A DNA stretch of 64,000 bases from assembly GCF_900452865.1 (NCBI RefSeq), contig NZ_UGOZ01000001.1, forward strand, positions 2,046,001-2,110,000, given 5' to 3'. Shown piece after piece: positions 9,305 through 19,777 of this stretch. Positions within the stretch are counted from its first letter, which is position 1; the number at the start of each line of letters is the position of its first letter. The position numbers were made by a program, and so were the translations under genes. The notes under the pieces were generated by a model that searched no databases, had not been told where the DNA came from, and saw only the letters and a list, made by a program, of their open reading frames with translations. Source of the DNA: Legionella taurinensis (GTDB lineage: Bacteria; Pseudomonadota; Gammaproteobacteria; Legionellales; Legionellaceae).

Positions 9305-11254
9305 TCACCTCATCACTGCAAAAAGGACATCCATCATCTGTTTGGCTACGGAGAGCAACTGGCCTGCCGCCTGGTAAGCCTGTTGCAATTGCAGCAGGTT
9401 TGCGGCTTCCTCATCCAAATTAACACCGCTTTTGCTATCACGCAGATCCACAGCCTGGTTATAGAGCATATCGGCCGATTCACTGTTTAGTTTAGCCTGA
9501 TTTGTTCTTCCCCCGACTGAACCGATTAAACTGGAGTACCGATCAAACAGATTCTGCGTTCCGCCCTCAAACAATTGGTCCTGTTGAATCGCTGTCAGCT
9601 TCAACCCATTGCCGTTATCCGCAATGCCGCCGGTGTTGTAGGCGGCAGTGAATTGGTCCCCTGCCGCCGGCACACCCGATAACACCACGGAATAGGAAGG
9701 CGTCAAGGCATTGGGAATCATCACGGTATTGTCCGTGCCGGGCGTGAAGGTAAATGGGCCTGAGGTAACGGAATCGGTGACATTGACCACGTTGTATTGC
9801 GTAGGCGAAATGAATTCGATGCGGAAATCCTTGTTCACATCCGTGGTGTTTAATACATTGCCAAGACGGATGCCGCCGCTGCCTGTATTCGTTAACGCCG
9901 ATTGAGTCCGTACCGGAGAGGCAAAAGCAAGCTGCCTGGCATCGGTGAGATTCAGCGTTAAATCCCGGGCAGCACCACGGGTTGGGGTCAGGGTATACGA
10001 GTCATTGTTGGCAAGATTGGCGATGTTATCCACCGTAATCGTCATGCCGTCTATGGTCACTGATCCCGCCGGAGGAGCAGGCGGCGAGCTGGTCCAGTTC
10101 AAGGTGGTCGCCTGGCCGTCAGAGCGGCGGATGACGCGGACTTCATTCGTCCCGGTATCGGTAACGTATAACTGGTAATCGCTGATTTTAACCTGGCTGA
10201 TGTCGCTGATTTCTACCGACAGCACGCCAGTGCCGGTATTGGTGGTATTCGCCACGGAACGGGCCAGTTGAGCGGACAGGGTATTAAAATCGTTAAAAAA
10301 GTTTTGTCCCAGCTGATTGTTTAAATCCATCCCCAGGCGATGCTGGGTGTTAAAGGCTGACGCCAGACCCATGGCCATTTGCCCAAGAACCTGGCTGGCC
10401 TGCACCATGATGTCGTCTTCAAAGCCCAGCAGCCCCGCGATCATGCCGGCCTGCATGTTACGGGTAATGTCAACGACCCCGGCGCCATTATCGAGAAGAA
10501 TCTGGGCATTCAATTGGTTTGAGCCGCTTGAATTCACCAGAAGCCTTCGCGCATCCGTGCCAATCACCAGCATTTCACCGGTACCAATGGATACATCAAT
10601 GGCGCCGTCAACCCGCTCAACAATGCTGACGTCGGTCAATTTGGACAGTTCTTTAAGCACCGCATCGCGTTGATCCAGTAAATCCGGCGCATTCTGGTTC
10701 ACCGTCAATTTCTGATTGATGTCGGCAATGGTTTTAGCATACACATTAATCTGTTCAACCGCTTCCCTCAATTGGGTGCTGTTGTTTCGCTGGTATTCAT
10801 CAATGCGTTGCTGCATTGTTTTGAACTGCTCAACCAGAGTCTGGCTTTGTTTAAGCGCCACATCACGGGCCGCATTGCTGTCCGGCGCATCGTTAAGCTG
10901 CGAAAGGGCATTGAAAAAATTCTGCAGGTTAGCGGTAATGTTGGTGCCATCCTGAGACAGCAGTTTATCAATTTGCGCTGCCTGCTCGTAAAACACTTCG
11001 TATTGGGTTTTAGAGGCTAGAGTATCGCGCACCTGCTGATTGGCAAAACGGTCCGCGTGGCGTTGAATGTCGGTAATGACCACGCCGCTGCCAATGTATG
11101 ATCCTGCAAAACGTTGCGAGGGCAACTGCCCAAAGAGCACCGTTTGCCGGGTATAATTGGGATTTTTGACATTGGCAATGTTAGTACCGACCACATCCAG
11201 GGCACGCTGAAACGCATTTAAACCGGAGGTTGCAATACCGAAAATTCCCACCAT
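9305..11254 (-). CDS. flgK: Flagellar hook-associated protein 1 (FlgK)
   Basis: FlgK caps the hook and joins it to FlgL. The start MVGIFGIATSGLNAFQRAL is the conserved axial N-terminal helix and is used here (ATG at 11254) because GGGAG lies 9 bases before it; a frame-open extension of 12 residues to 11290 has no support. The motif TNIANVKNPNYTRQTV is the typical rod/hook family signature. The centre contains the long coiled-coil and beta domains, and the C-terminal axial helix (NLLQLQQAYQAAGQLL) is present. About 649 residues, normal to slightly long. Sits between flgJ and flgL in the operon. Confidence 0.95.
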   Translation of the reverse strand: MVGIFGIATSGLNAFQRALDVVGTNIANVKNPNYTRQTVLFGQLPSQRFAGSYIGSGVVITDIQRHADRFANQQVRDTLASKTQYEVFYEQAAQIDKLLSQDGTNITANLQNFFNALSQLNDAPDSNAARDVALKQSQTLVEQFKTMQQRIDEYQRNNSTQLREAVEQINVYAKTIADINQKLTVNQNAPDLLDQRDAVLKELSKLTDVSIVERVDGAIDVSIGTGEMLVIGTDARRLLVNSSGSNQLNAQILLDNGAGVVDITRNMQAGMIAGLLGFEDDIMVQASQVLGQMAMGLASAFNTQHRLGMDLNNQLGQNFFNDFNTLSAQLARSVANTTNTGTGVLSVEISDISQVKISDYQLYVTDTGTNEVRVIRRSDGQATTLNWTSSPPAPPAGSVTIDGMTITVDNIANLANNDSYTLTPTRGAARDLTLNLTDARQLAFASPVRTQSALTNTGSGGIRLGNVLNTTDVNKDFRIEFISPTQYNVVNVTDSVTSGPFTFTPGTDNTVMIPNALTPSYSVVLSGVPAAGDQFTAAYNTGGIADNGNGLKLTAIQQDQLFEGGTQNLFDRYSSLIGSVGGRTNQAKLNSESADMLYNQAVDLRDSKSGVNLDEEAANLLQLQQAYQAAGQLLSVAKQMMDVLFAVMR

Positions 11255-11299
11255 AATAATCGACTCCCATAATGTGCCGCCGGATATCAAAGGACGGGT

Positions 11300-12358
11300 T
11301 TATTCCATGGTATAACCAATCCTTTCCAGCGCTTGTTGTAACTCATCCCCATGGTAAATGGATAAAATTTTATCCGCATACCGGGGATCAGTAGCGTAAC
11401 CTGCGTCATGAAGGGCTTTAATAAAACGATGTGGGTCATTCGCATTTGCTAAAGCCTGCTCATAACGGCTGTTGTCTTTAATTAACGAGACATAATCCGC
11501 AAAACTATTCTCAACTGACGAATACTTCTTGAATGAAGCCTTCGTCTTTACTGGTATATCGGCAACATACTCGGTTGTCTTTACCTCGACGGCCTCATTT
11601 TGCTGCTTACCTGTTGATTTTATGTTGAAAAAATTATTGCTGCTGCTGCCGTCTTCATCCCGCGTCACGTATTGCCCCCACCCGGTTTCCAGGGCAGCCT
11701 GGGCGACCAGCAGCTTGGGATCAAGCCCTAGCATACTGGCGGCCTGTTGTGCATAAGGCCAGATGGATTTAACAAACTCGTCAATGGATTGTGCTGTTTT
11801 ACCCTGATCAGCCGCAGGCGTTTGCGGTTTTAAAGGCGGTTTAACCGCATAGGCCTGCTGCATCGCGGCCTGGTGCTGCAAGGGATAACCTGCATGGGTC
11901 TTCAGGGGTAACGACGATGGGGCAGCCGCTCGCTGTAAAGCGAAGCCTTGATGGCCCGCCTTAAGGGGGAAACCCTGATTAACGTGCAAGGGGAAGCCTT
12001 GATTAACGTGCAGAGGGTAACCCTGAGCGCCCTCACCCGCAGGGGTGCTCTGACGTGAAATGGTTTTACTCAATTGCTTAGTCAACATGTCCGCAAGACC
12101 GATACCCGGCCCCTTGGTGATTTCTGAAGCGTATTGTCCATCCAGCATTTCCTGGAACGTTTGCTCGTATTTGGTGCGAAAAACCGTGCCCTCTTCGACA
12201 AAATGCTGTGCCCGCATGCTTTTAATCATCGCCTGTAGAAAAATCGCTTCAAATTGCCTGGCAGCCTCAGGCAAGGCTTTTTCCGAATCATTACGGGCCT
12301 TAAGCTGCAGGGTTTGCAAGCCTTTAAAATCAGTCATCGCCACGCCGTTTGCTGTCAT
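11300..12358 (-). CDS. flgJ: Flagellar rod-cap and peptidoglycan hydrolase FlgJ
   Basis: FlgJ caps the growing rod and cuts peptidoglycan so that it can pass. Residues 30-100 hold the rod-binding domain (AARQFEAIFLQAMIKSMR). Residues about 190-350 hold the glucosaminidase-type muramidase domain, with LLVAQAALETGWGQ carrying the catalytic Glu and NNFFNIKS following. The two are joined by an unusual linker of near-perfect short repeats (HVNQGFPL twice, then related GYPL/GFAL units), coded by direct repeats around 11,880-12,040. At 352 residues it is longer than the usual 310-330, which the linker explains. The ATG at 12358 has AAGGTG upstream. Confidence 0.93.
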   Translation of the reverse strand: MTANGVAMTDFKGLQTLQLKARNDSEKALPEAARQFEAIFLQAMIKSMRAQHFVEEGTVFRTKYEQTFQEMLDGQYASEITKGPGIGLADMLTKQLSKTISRQSTPAGEGAQGYPLHVNQGFPLHVNQGFPLKAGHQGFALQRAAAPSSLPLKTHAGYPLQHQAAMQQAYAVKPPLKPQTPAADQGKTAQSIDEFVKSIWPYAQQAASMLGLDPKLLVAQAALETGWGQYVTRDEDGSSSNNFFNIKSTGKQQNEAVEVKTTEYVADIPVKTKASFKKYSSVENSFADYVSLIKDNSRYEQALANANDPHRFIKALHDAGYATDPRYADKILSIYHGDELQQALERIGYTME

Positions 12359-12373
12359 AAAGTCACCTTTACA

Positions 12374-13474
12374 CTAGATGATAATAATCGTTGCATTTAA
12401 TGCGCCAGCCTGCCTTAACGCTTCAAGGATGGCAATGAGGTCGCCCGGTGCCGCACCGACGGCATTGATGGCTTTCACCAGCTCCTGCAGTGTCGCGCCA
12501 GGGGCAAAAACGAAAGTCCTTGATTTTTGAGAAATATCAATCTGGCTTTCGGGCGTCACCACCGTGTTGCCCGCCGCAAAAGGATTGGGTTGGCTAACTA
12601 AGGGGTTTTCACTGACCGTCACCACCAGGTTACCGTGCGAGACGGCGACCGGCTTCACACGAACCAGTTGATTAATGACAATGGTGCCGGTGCGCGGATT
12701 GACGATGACTTTGGCTTCCGCGTCCCCGGGCGTAAATTCGATGTTTTCAAGGACGGACACGTAATCCACACGATGCCCCATGCGCTTGGGCGCAGTGACT
12801 TCAATGGAGGCGGCATCAATGGGTCTCGCGGTACCCGGGCCCATGGTTTGATTAATGGCGTCGGCCATACGGCGGGCGGTGGTGAAGTCTGGCGAATTTA
12901 AATTGTAGGTCAGCGTCTTGGAAAAATAGAATGGGTTGGGGATGTCGGTTTCCACCGTTGCCCCATTGGGTATGCGGCCGCCGCTTGGCACGTTGACCGT
13001 GACGTTAGTCCCATCCTCACCGGTCACGCTCAGACCCACAACCACCAGATGCCCCTGCGCCATGGCATAGACCCGGCCATCCGCCCCTTTCAACGGCGTC
13101 ATGAGCAGCGTACCGCCGCGCAGACTTTGCGCATCGCCTATGGATGAGACATTGACATCCAGGGTCTGCCCTTTTTTCATGAACGAGGTCAGGTTGGCCG
13201 TGACGATGACAGCCGCAATGTTTTTGGAATTAAGCTTGGTGCCGGGAGGAATATTAATGCCCAGTTGCGTCAGCATGTTGCCGAAGCTTTGTTCAGTAAA
13301 GCGTGTCCCGGACTTATCGCCGGTCCCATCCAGACCGACAACCAACCCGTAACCAATCAACTGGTTGGTGCGGACCCCGGCTAAATTAGCCACATCCTTG
13401 ATGCGATCTGCCGCCGCCGTATGAACCAGCACCAGTAGGGAAAAACCCTGTAATAACGCACTCCATTTACGCAT
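12374..13474 (-). CDS. flgI: Flagellar P-ring protein FlgI
   Basis: FlgI builds the ring around the rod at the peptidoglycan layer. It has a Sec signal peptide ([16 protein letters not shown]) and the mature start [26 protein letters not shown], of which [18 protein letters not shown] is strongly conserved. The internal segment [18 protein letters not shown] and the C-terminal [15 protein letters not shown] are also typical. Its 366 residues match the family. AGGA lies 6 bases before the ATG. It lies between flgH and flgJ in the operon. Confidence 0.95.
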   Translation of the reverse strand: MRKWSALLQGFSLLVLVHTAAADRIKDVANLAGVRTNQLIGYGLVVGLDGTGDKSGTRFTEQSFGNMLTQLGINIPPGTKLNSKNIAAVIVTANLTSFMKKGQTLDVNVSSIGDAQSLRGGTLLMTPLKGADGRVYAMAQGHLVVVGLSVTGEDGTNVTVNVPSGGRIPNGATVETDIPNPFYFSKTLTYNLNSPDFTTARRMADAINQTMGPGTARPIDAASIEVTAPKRMGHRVDYVSVLENIEFTPGDAEAKVIVNPRTGTIVINQLVRVKPVAVSHGNLVVTVSENPLVSQPNPFAAGNTVVTPESQIDISQKSRTFVFAPGATLQELVKAINAVGAAPGDLIAILEALRQAGALNATIIII

Positions 13475-13504
13475 AGGCCTATCCTGTTTAATCCGTCTTC
13501 CCTG

Positions 13505-14197
13505 TTATTCCGGGAAGAAGGGGCCCCAGATGAATCGTGAGAACCAACCCTGGGCATTGACATTATTAATCTGACCGGTACCACCGTATGCAATACGCGC
13601 ATTGGCGATGCGATCAGAACGAACCGTATTGTCAGGACTGATGTCCTGCGGTCTTATCATCCCGGATACACGAACGTATTCATGCCCCTGATTGATGGAT
13701 ACCCACTTCTCACCCTGGATGAGCATAGAACCATTGGCCAACACTTTCGCCACAGTGACTGATATACTACCAGCCAGTTTGTTGTTCTGAATGGATCGAG
13801 CGTCACCCATGAATTGCCGTTTGGCATTTAAGTCGAAATCAAGGCTGTAGCCCGCGCCAAGCGCGATCGGTCGCCCCAGGAAGGAGCCATTAACAATCTG
13901 GCTTTTATCGTTTTTAGTCTGCATCGTTGTCGCTTTTTTCTGCGCATCGGTTTTTTCAACCAAAAGCACCGTCACGATATCCCCGGCATGACGCGCTCTG
14001 GGTGTTTCAAACAAAGGCAAAGCGGTTTCAGCATTATAAATTGCCCCCTGCGTCACCCGGCCCTGCTTGTTATCCGGGGTTACCGGATAGGTCGGAGCAA
14101 AGTCGGGAGAGTTACCGGGTGCCGGAGGGTTTAAGAGTTCGCAGCCTGAGAGCAGGCCGGCGATCGACAAGCTTACTACCAATCCTTTAGTCCTCAT
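13505..14197 (-). CDS. flgH: Flagellar L-ring lipoprotein FlgH
   Basis: FlgH forms the outer-membrane bushing of the flagellum. The N-terminus is a lipoprotein signal (LVVSLSIAGLLSGC) with Cys at the lipobox LLSGC. Mature motifs include GDIVTVLLVEKTDA and the C-terminal VRVSGMIRPQDISPDNTV, followed by IAYGGTGQIN. About 230 residues, typical. The ATG at 14197 is preferred over the GTG at 14203 because of its distance from AGG. The preceding and following genes are flgG and flgI. Confidence 0.95.
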   Translation of the reverse strand: MRTKGLVVSLSIAGLLSGCELLNPPAPGNSPDFAPTYPVTPDNKQGRVTQGAIYNAETALPLFETPRARHAGDIVTVLLVEKTDAQKKATTMQTKNDKSQIVNGSFLGRPIALGAGYSLDFDLNAKRQFMGDARSIQNNKLAGSISVTVAKVLANGSMLIQGEKWVSINQGHEYVRVSGMIRPQDISPDNTVRSDRIANARIAYGGTGQINNVNAQGWFSRFIWGPFFPE

Positions 14198-14210
14198 GAT
14201 CACTACCTAA

Positions 14211-14996
14211 TTAAAGAGTCTGAGTCAAAAACTGCATCATGCTGTCCACGGTTTCAATGGCCCGCGCATTGATTTCATAGGCCCGTTGCGCCTGGATCAT
14301 GTTGACTAATTCTTCAACCACATTGACGTTGGACGCTTCAAGCGACCCCTGCTGTAACAGACCGAGTCCGGAGTTTCCAGGGTTATCCGTCTGCGCAGCC
14401 CCGCTGGCGACCGTTTCCAGATACAGGTTCTGGCCGATAGGCTGCAATCCGCCAGGGTTAATAAAATCCGTCAGCTGCATGGTGCCAATCTGGGTGGGTA
14501 CGTTGTTTCCGGCAACGACCACGCTGATCGTCCCGTCGGAACCGATAGTAATGTTTTGCGTCTGTTCAGGAACAGAGATTGGCGGCTGTACCACATACCC
14601 GTTCGCGGTGACAATCTGTCCCTGTGAATCAAGCATGAACGTGCCGTCGCGGGTATAGGCCTGGCTGCCATCCGGCATGAGCACCTGGAAAAATCCGCGA
14701 CCTAAAATGGCGACATCCAGCGGGTTATTGGTGTTCTGAATAGGCCCTTGGGTGAAGATTTTCTGGTTAGCGACCAGACGCACACCGGTTCCCATGTAAA
14801 TACCGGTTGGGATTTCGGTATTCTGGGTCGATAAAGCGCCGGCCTGACGGAGGTTTTGGTAAATCAAATCCTCAAAGTCGGCACGTCCTTTTTTAAATCC
14901 GGTGGTACTGACGTTGGCAAGGTTATTGGCGATGTTTGTGATGTTTTCGGATTGCGCATCAAGACCGGTTTTACTCACCCACAGTGCTGGTTCCAT
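14211..14996 (-). CDS. flgG: Flagellar distal rod protein FlgG
   Basis: FlgG forms the distal rod. The 261-residue protein begins MEPALWVSKTGLDAQSENI, followed by the rod family signature NNLANVSTTGFKKGRADF, and ends with the axial helix LVNMIQAQRAYEINARAI and the typical DSMMQFLTQTL. Length and motifs match FlgG closely. AAGGAATAGCC precedes the ATG at 14996. It is between flgF and flgH. Confidence 0.96.
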   Translation of the reverse strand: MEPALWVSKTGLDAQSENITNIANNLANVSTTGFKKGRADFEDLIYQNLRQAGALSTQNTEIPTGIYMGTGVRLVANQKIFTQGPIQNTNNPLDVAILGRGFFQVLMPDGSQAYTRDGTFMLDSQGQIVTANGYVVQPPISVPEQTQNITIGSDGTISVVVAGNNVPTQIGTMQLTDFINPGGLQPIGQNLYLETVASGAAQTDNPGNSGLGLLQQGSLEASNVNVVEELVNMIQAQRAYEINARAIETVDSMMQFLTQTL

Positions 14997-15031
14997 GGCT
15001 ATTCCTTGTCATTGCCTACTGAATTACTGCC

Positions 15032-15772
15032 TTACTCTTGCAATAGTTGTGCCAATCTCTGGGCATTCTCGTCCACGGTCTGCATGACTTGAAGCTCAGC
15101 CTCAAATTCACGGCCAGCCGCTATCATATTGACCATTTCGGTGACGACATTGACATTGCTGCCTTCCAGCGCACCATTGACGACGCGAATGGCGGGATCA
15201 GGCACAGCGGCGCCGCCGGAGAGGTGCATTAAGCCATCCAGGCCTTTGGTCAGATTTTTAGGTTCAATTTTGACTACTTTTAAGCGATCAATCACGGACA
15301 CTTCCCTCGGATCGCCATCCAGGGGCACAATGGAAATGGTGCCGTCACCACCAATGTTGATGCTTTTCGCAGGCGGAATGGAAATCGGCCCGCCATCGCC
15401 CAAAACCGGGAGCCCGGAAGCGGTCACTAGCATGCCGGTGGAGGTTAAGTGGAAATCCCCCGCACGGGTATAGGCTTCTTTGCGTTGAGCATCCTGGACC
15501 GAAAACCAGCCATCCGGACCTTGAATCGCCACATCCAGGTCGCGGCCGGTGGTCATGATTCCACCCTGCGAAAAATTGGTGCCATTGGCTTCTTCGATGG
15601 GTATCGCCTGATCGATAATGGCAGGCCCCACCACGTACATCGATTCGGCCTGAAATAAATCGGCCTTAAATCCCGGGGTGTTGGCATTAGCCAAATTATT
15701 GGCAGTGATGGTCTGACGGTCAAAATTAATCTGCGAGCCATGCATCGCATTATACAGAATGGGTTCCATCAT
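15032..15772 (-). CDS. flgF: Flagellar proximal rod protein FlgF
   Basis: FlgF is one of the proximal rod subunits. The 246-residue protein begins MMEPILYNAMHGSQINFDR, has the rod signature NNLANANTPGFKADL, and ends with the axial helix VNMIAAGREFEAELQVMQ. The first of two adjacent ATG codons is used; GGGAG lies 4 bases before it and 7 before the second, so the start could be one codon shorter. Between flgE and flgG. Confidence 0.94.
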   Translation of the reverse strand: MMEPILYNAMHGSQINFDRQTITANNLANANTPGFKADLFQAESMYVVGPAIIDQAIPIEEANGTNFSQGGIMTTGRDLDVAIQGPDGWFSVQDAQRKEAYTRAGDFHLTSTGMLVTASGLPVLGDGGPISIPPAKSINIGGDGTISIVPLDGDPREVSVIDRLKVVKIEPKNLTKGLDGLMHLSGGAAVPDPAIRVVNGALEGSNVNVVTEMVNMIAAGREFEAELQVMQTVDENAQRLAQLLQE

Positions 15773-15821
15773 GAACTCCCGTCTTTGTTATTCTTATTAG
15801 TGACCCGAAGCACGTAACCTA

Positions 15822-17135
15822 TTAACGGATATTAATAATCGTCTGCGCCATCGCATCGCCAGTCTGAATCACTTGCGCGTTCGCCTGGAAATTACGTTGA
15901 GCAGTAATCATCTTGACCAATTCCGCTGTCAAATCCACATTGGAGCCTTCAAGCGCCCCGGATTGAATAAGACCCAGGCTTGCGGTACCTGCCACGCCGA
16001 CCAGCGGCTGTCCGGAAGACGACGTTTCCGCCCAGTTGTTGTCGCTGATGCTTTGCAACCCGTCAGGGTTTGAAAAGTTGGCTAACAGCACCTGCCCCAT
16101 GGCCCGTGACTGACCATTGGTGTAGCGTCCAAAAATAACCCCTTCCTCATCGACATCCAATCCTTCAAGACGGCCGGTTGTTACGCCGTTTTGAACATTG
16201 GATTGCACAGCAAACGGGCTGCCGAACTGGGTGCTGTCAGAAAAATCGACAGTAAAGTTCAGAGGTTGCGCCCCGTTGCTTAAGGTCTGAGTCAGAGGAA
16301 TCAGGTTATTGGCCAAGGGGTTGTTGGCCGTATCCGCGGCACTGGCAAATGTGCCGTCATCATTAAAGTTGACCCGAAACAGGTTGTCGGTGTTGTTGGC
16401 ACCTACGTTGGCCGGCACGTTCTGATTATCAATCTGAAACGCCACGTACCATTGGTTTTCAGTTCCCGGCGGCGAAGCGGCATTGGGCGTACCCGCTGCT
16501 GCGGCTGCATCGGCACGGATAAAATACATGGTTAAGACATGCGAATTACCCAAACTGTCATAAATCGTTGATGACGTGGGATTATTGTAGGTGTCTGTAG
16601 CCGGCGTTGCTCCACCGACCCAGGCCACAGAGGGTGGGGTGCTGTTTGCAAACAGATTCACACCGATCTGCGCATTGGTGGTCGCACTGGGCGGCACGTT
16701 GGACGTATTGATGCTCAAATCGCCAACCGTGGTCGTGATGTTGCCGCTGGAATCCGCCTGATAGCCCACCAGCCGTTGTTGCGACGCATTCACCACAAAG
16801 CCGTCATCGCTGACGCCAAATGAACCGGCACGGGAGTAAAGGCGAGTACCGCCACTGCTCAGGGTAAAGAAGCCGGAGCCGGTGATGGCTAAATCCAGAC
16901 TGTTATTGGTAAATGACAAGGAGCCCTGACCAAACATCTGCTGGACGCGGGAAAGACGCACACCGCTGCCTATTGCATACCGGCCCCCGCCAAAAGCACC
17001 AGTGGAATAAACATCAGCAAATTCTGCTCTGGACATTTTAAAACCCGTTGTGGAGGCATTAGCGATGTTATTGCCAATAACCTCCAAGTCGCTGGTCGCA
17101 GCCTGAAGACCACTGATTGCTGTTCCAAATACCAT
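15822..17135 (-). CDS. flgE: Flagellar hook protein FlgE
   Basis: FlgE is the subunit of the flexible hook. The start MVFGTAISGLQAATSDLEV at 17135 follows GGAGG by 8 bases; a five-codon upstream extension from TTG includes that ribosome site and is rejected. The conserved NNIANASTTGFKMSRAEF signature is followed by variable beta domains rich in Asn, Thr and Ala, and the C-terminal axial helix LVKMITAQRNFQANAQVI. At about 437 residues it is a normal hook protein. Between flgD and flgF. Confidence 0.95.
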   Translation of the reverse strand: MVFGTAISGLQAATSDLEVIGNNIANASTTGFKMSRAEFADVYSTGAFGGGRYAIGSGVRLSRVQQMFGQGSLSFTNNSLDLAITGSGFFTLSSGGTRLYSRAGSFGVSDDGFVVNASQQRLVGYQADSSGNITTTVGDLSINTSNVPPSATTNAQIGVNLFANSTPPSVAWVGGATPATDTYNNPTSSTIYDSLGNSHVLTMYFIRADAAAAAGTPNAASPPGTENQWYVAFQIDNQNVPANVGANNTDNLFRVNFNDDGTFASAADTANNPLANNLIPLTQTLSNGAQPLNFTVDFSDSTQFGSPFAVQSNVQNGVTTGRLEGLDVDEEGVIFGRYTNGQSRAMGQVLLANFSNPDGLQSISDNNWAETSSSGQPLVGVAGTASLGLIQSGALEGSNVDLTAELVKMITAQRNFQANAQVIQTGDAMAQTIINIR

Positions 17136-17180
17136 AGCGTTATCCTCCAATTAAAATCAATAAAACGCATTGATTACTGA

Positions 17181-17849
17181 TTAAGCAGTAATTTGTCGAA
17201 CGTCACTTAAAGCCACTGAACCAATACCAGCCACGTTCAAGCGAACGCCTTCTCCATTCTGACCGAGGTTCACGCTGTCAACATTGGCAGCCACCATGGT
17301 TTTTAAGGCCACTTCCTGCCCCTGAAAATTGCCGGTGACTTTGATGGTGTATTTACCGGCCGGCATACGCTCACCCTTCTGATTCATACCATCCCAACTG
17401 AATTGGAATAGTCCCAGTTCCTGGGTCCCTAAAGGAATGGTGCGCACCAACTCGCCGTTTTCACCATAAATGGATGCCGCGAGGTTTGAGACCGGCGCTG
17501 GAATGTCAACCGCCGCATTGGCCTCACCCTCAGCGCCCAGCTTGAATGTGCTGCTGGGTATCAGTACTTTGCGGCCAACCAGCGCAGACGCCTGCAAGGC
17601 TTGATTGGACTGCAAGGACGAAGCCAATTGGGAAATGGACTGCTCCATGCGGGCAATCCCGTCATTGGTACTGAATTGCGCCAATTGCGCCAAAAAATCA
17701 CCGTTTGTTTTTGGATCCATGGGGTCCTGATTACGTACCTGGGCAATCATCAAGCGCAAAAAATCTTTTTGTCCAAGACTTTGATTGCCGCTGGTCGTCG
17801 GCAGGCCAGGCATGTTCACGTTGGTATTGATTCCATTAATGGAAGCCAT
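17181..17849 (-). CDS. flgD: Flagellar hook-cap scaffold FlgD
   Basis: FlgD caps the growing hook and is absent from the finished flagellum. The N-terminal segment GQKDFLRLMIAQVRNQDPMDP with MTKTNGDFLAQLAQFS-type continuation (here KTNGDFLAQLAQFSTNDG) is the family hallmark. The C-terminal half contains the Ig-like/tudor domain with the FSWDGMNQKGERMPAGKY motif. 222 residues, typical. AGGAG precedes the ATG. Between flgC and flgE. Confidence 0.95.
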   Translation of the reverse strand: MASINGINTNVNMPGLPTTSGNQSLGQKDFLRLMIAQVRNQDPMDPKTNGDFLAQLAQFSTNDGIARMEQSISQLASSLQSNQALQASALVGRKVLIPSSTFKLGAEGEANAAVDIPAPVSNLAASIYGENGELVRTIPLGTQELGLFQFSWDGMNQKGERMPAGKYTIKVTGNFQGQEVALKTMVAANVDSVNLGQNGEGVRLNVAGIGSVALSDVRQITA

Positions 17850-17861
17850 AATTTAAACTCC

Positions 17862-18293
17862 TTACTGTCCCAACTGTAGTGTTCGTTGCATTAACTGTTT
17901 AGCGGAGCTAATCACTTCAAGATTGACTTGATAAGCCCGTGAAGCCGAGATCATGTTTGCCATTTCCCCGACCATATTGACGTTAGGTACATACACATAC
18001 CCGGCCTCGTTAGCGAGAGGATTGCTGGGGTCGTAGCGAAGAACGGGTTCGAGCTCGCTTTCATAAATCCCGGCTACCTCCACGCCCGCGGTTTTTCCGG
18101 CAATGGCATTGCGTACGGACAGATTCGCCTGCTCCTGCACGGATTGAAAAAGCGGGTACTGTGGACGGTAAACATCATCCGGGTTACCCGCCACCACATT
18201 AGCATTACTCATGTTGCTGGCAGTGGTTGACATACGGGTCGTTTCAGCGACCAGCCCAGAACTGGCAATATCAAATACCGTGTTCAATGACAT
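17862..18293 (-). CDS. flgC: Flagellar proximal rod protein FlgC
   Basis: FlgC is a proximal rod subunit. The 143-residue protein starts MSLNTVFDIASSGLVAETTR, has the rod signature SNMSNANVVAGNPDDVYRP and ends with the axial helix MISASRAYQVNLEVI and a Gln-rich tail. It begins one base after the flgB stop codon, which implies translational coupling. Confidence 0.95.
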   Translation of the reverse strand: MSLNTVFDIASSGLVAETTRMSTTASNMSNANVVAGNPDDVYRPQYPLFQSVQEQANLSVRNAIAGKTAGVEVAGIYESELEPVLRYDPSNPLANEAGYVYVPNVNMVGEMANMISASRAYQVNLEVISSAKQLMQRTLQLGQ

Positions 18294-18294
18294 A

Positions 18295-18690
18295 TTATTC
18301 CCCTCTCAATGCCAACATCATGTTTTTTATCTTGCTGTCCAAAAACGTTAAACTGGCTTGATACGATAGTGAGTTTCTTAAAAATTCCGTTGTTTCTATG
18401 TCTTTATCCACTGTGTTACCATCCAGCGATGATTGGGTTGGATTCCGGTACATGAGTTGAGACGAATAGCCATTTTTGGCCACAATGTGACCAGGTTGGT
18501 CAGTAATCATCCTATTTGCTGACGATGACGACATCGCCTGTTTTAACGTCTCATTAAAATCAATGTCTCTTGCTTTGTAATTGGGTGTATCAGCATTAGC
18601 CAGGTTGTTTGCCAGTTGCGATGCCCGCTGGTCGCGGATCAGTAATGCTTTGGCATGTACCCCCAGATAGCTGTCCAAATCAATTGTCAT
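18295..18690 (-). CDS. flgB: Flagellar proximal rod protein FlgB
   Basis: FlgB is the first rod subunit and the first gene of the operon. The 131-residue protein begins MTIDLDSYLGVHAKALLIR, has the signature NNLANADTPNYKARDIDF and ends with a helix that leads to the conserved SLTFLDSKIKNMMLALRGE. AGGAGGGAGC precedes the ATG at 18690. A sigma-54 promoter lies 34-49 bases upstream. Confidence 0.95.
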   Translation of the reverse strand: MTIDLDSYLGVHAKALLIRDQRASQLANNLANADTPNYKARDIDFNETLKQAMSSSSANRMITDQPGHIVAKNGYSSQLMYRNPTQSSLDGNTVDKDIETTEFLRNSLSYQASLTFLDSKIKNMMLALRGE

Positions 18691-18723
18691 GCTCCCTCCT
18701 CATGCTGACTTACTTTTTAACAA

Positions 18724-18739
18724 AGCAATTGCTATGCCA
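18724..18739 (-). promoter_or_regulatory. Sigma-54 (RpoN) promoter of the flg operon
   Basis: Read on the minus strand, TGGCATAGCAATTGCT fits the -24/-12 consensus TGGCAcg-N4-TTGCw with GG and GC at the correct 10-base distance. It is 34 bases upstream of the flgB start. In Legionella and Pseudomonas, the hook-basal-body operons are known to depend on RpoN with the activator FleQ, so this is the likely control point of flgB-L. No FleQ site is proposed. Confidence 0.8.
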
Positions 18740-18758
18740 AATCCCTGTAATTTGGTAG

Positions 18759-19733
<975 letters not shown>

Positions 19734-19777
19734 GGACGTTTTCGGTTTGCTGAGCGCTTAGCCCCGGCAAACCGACA

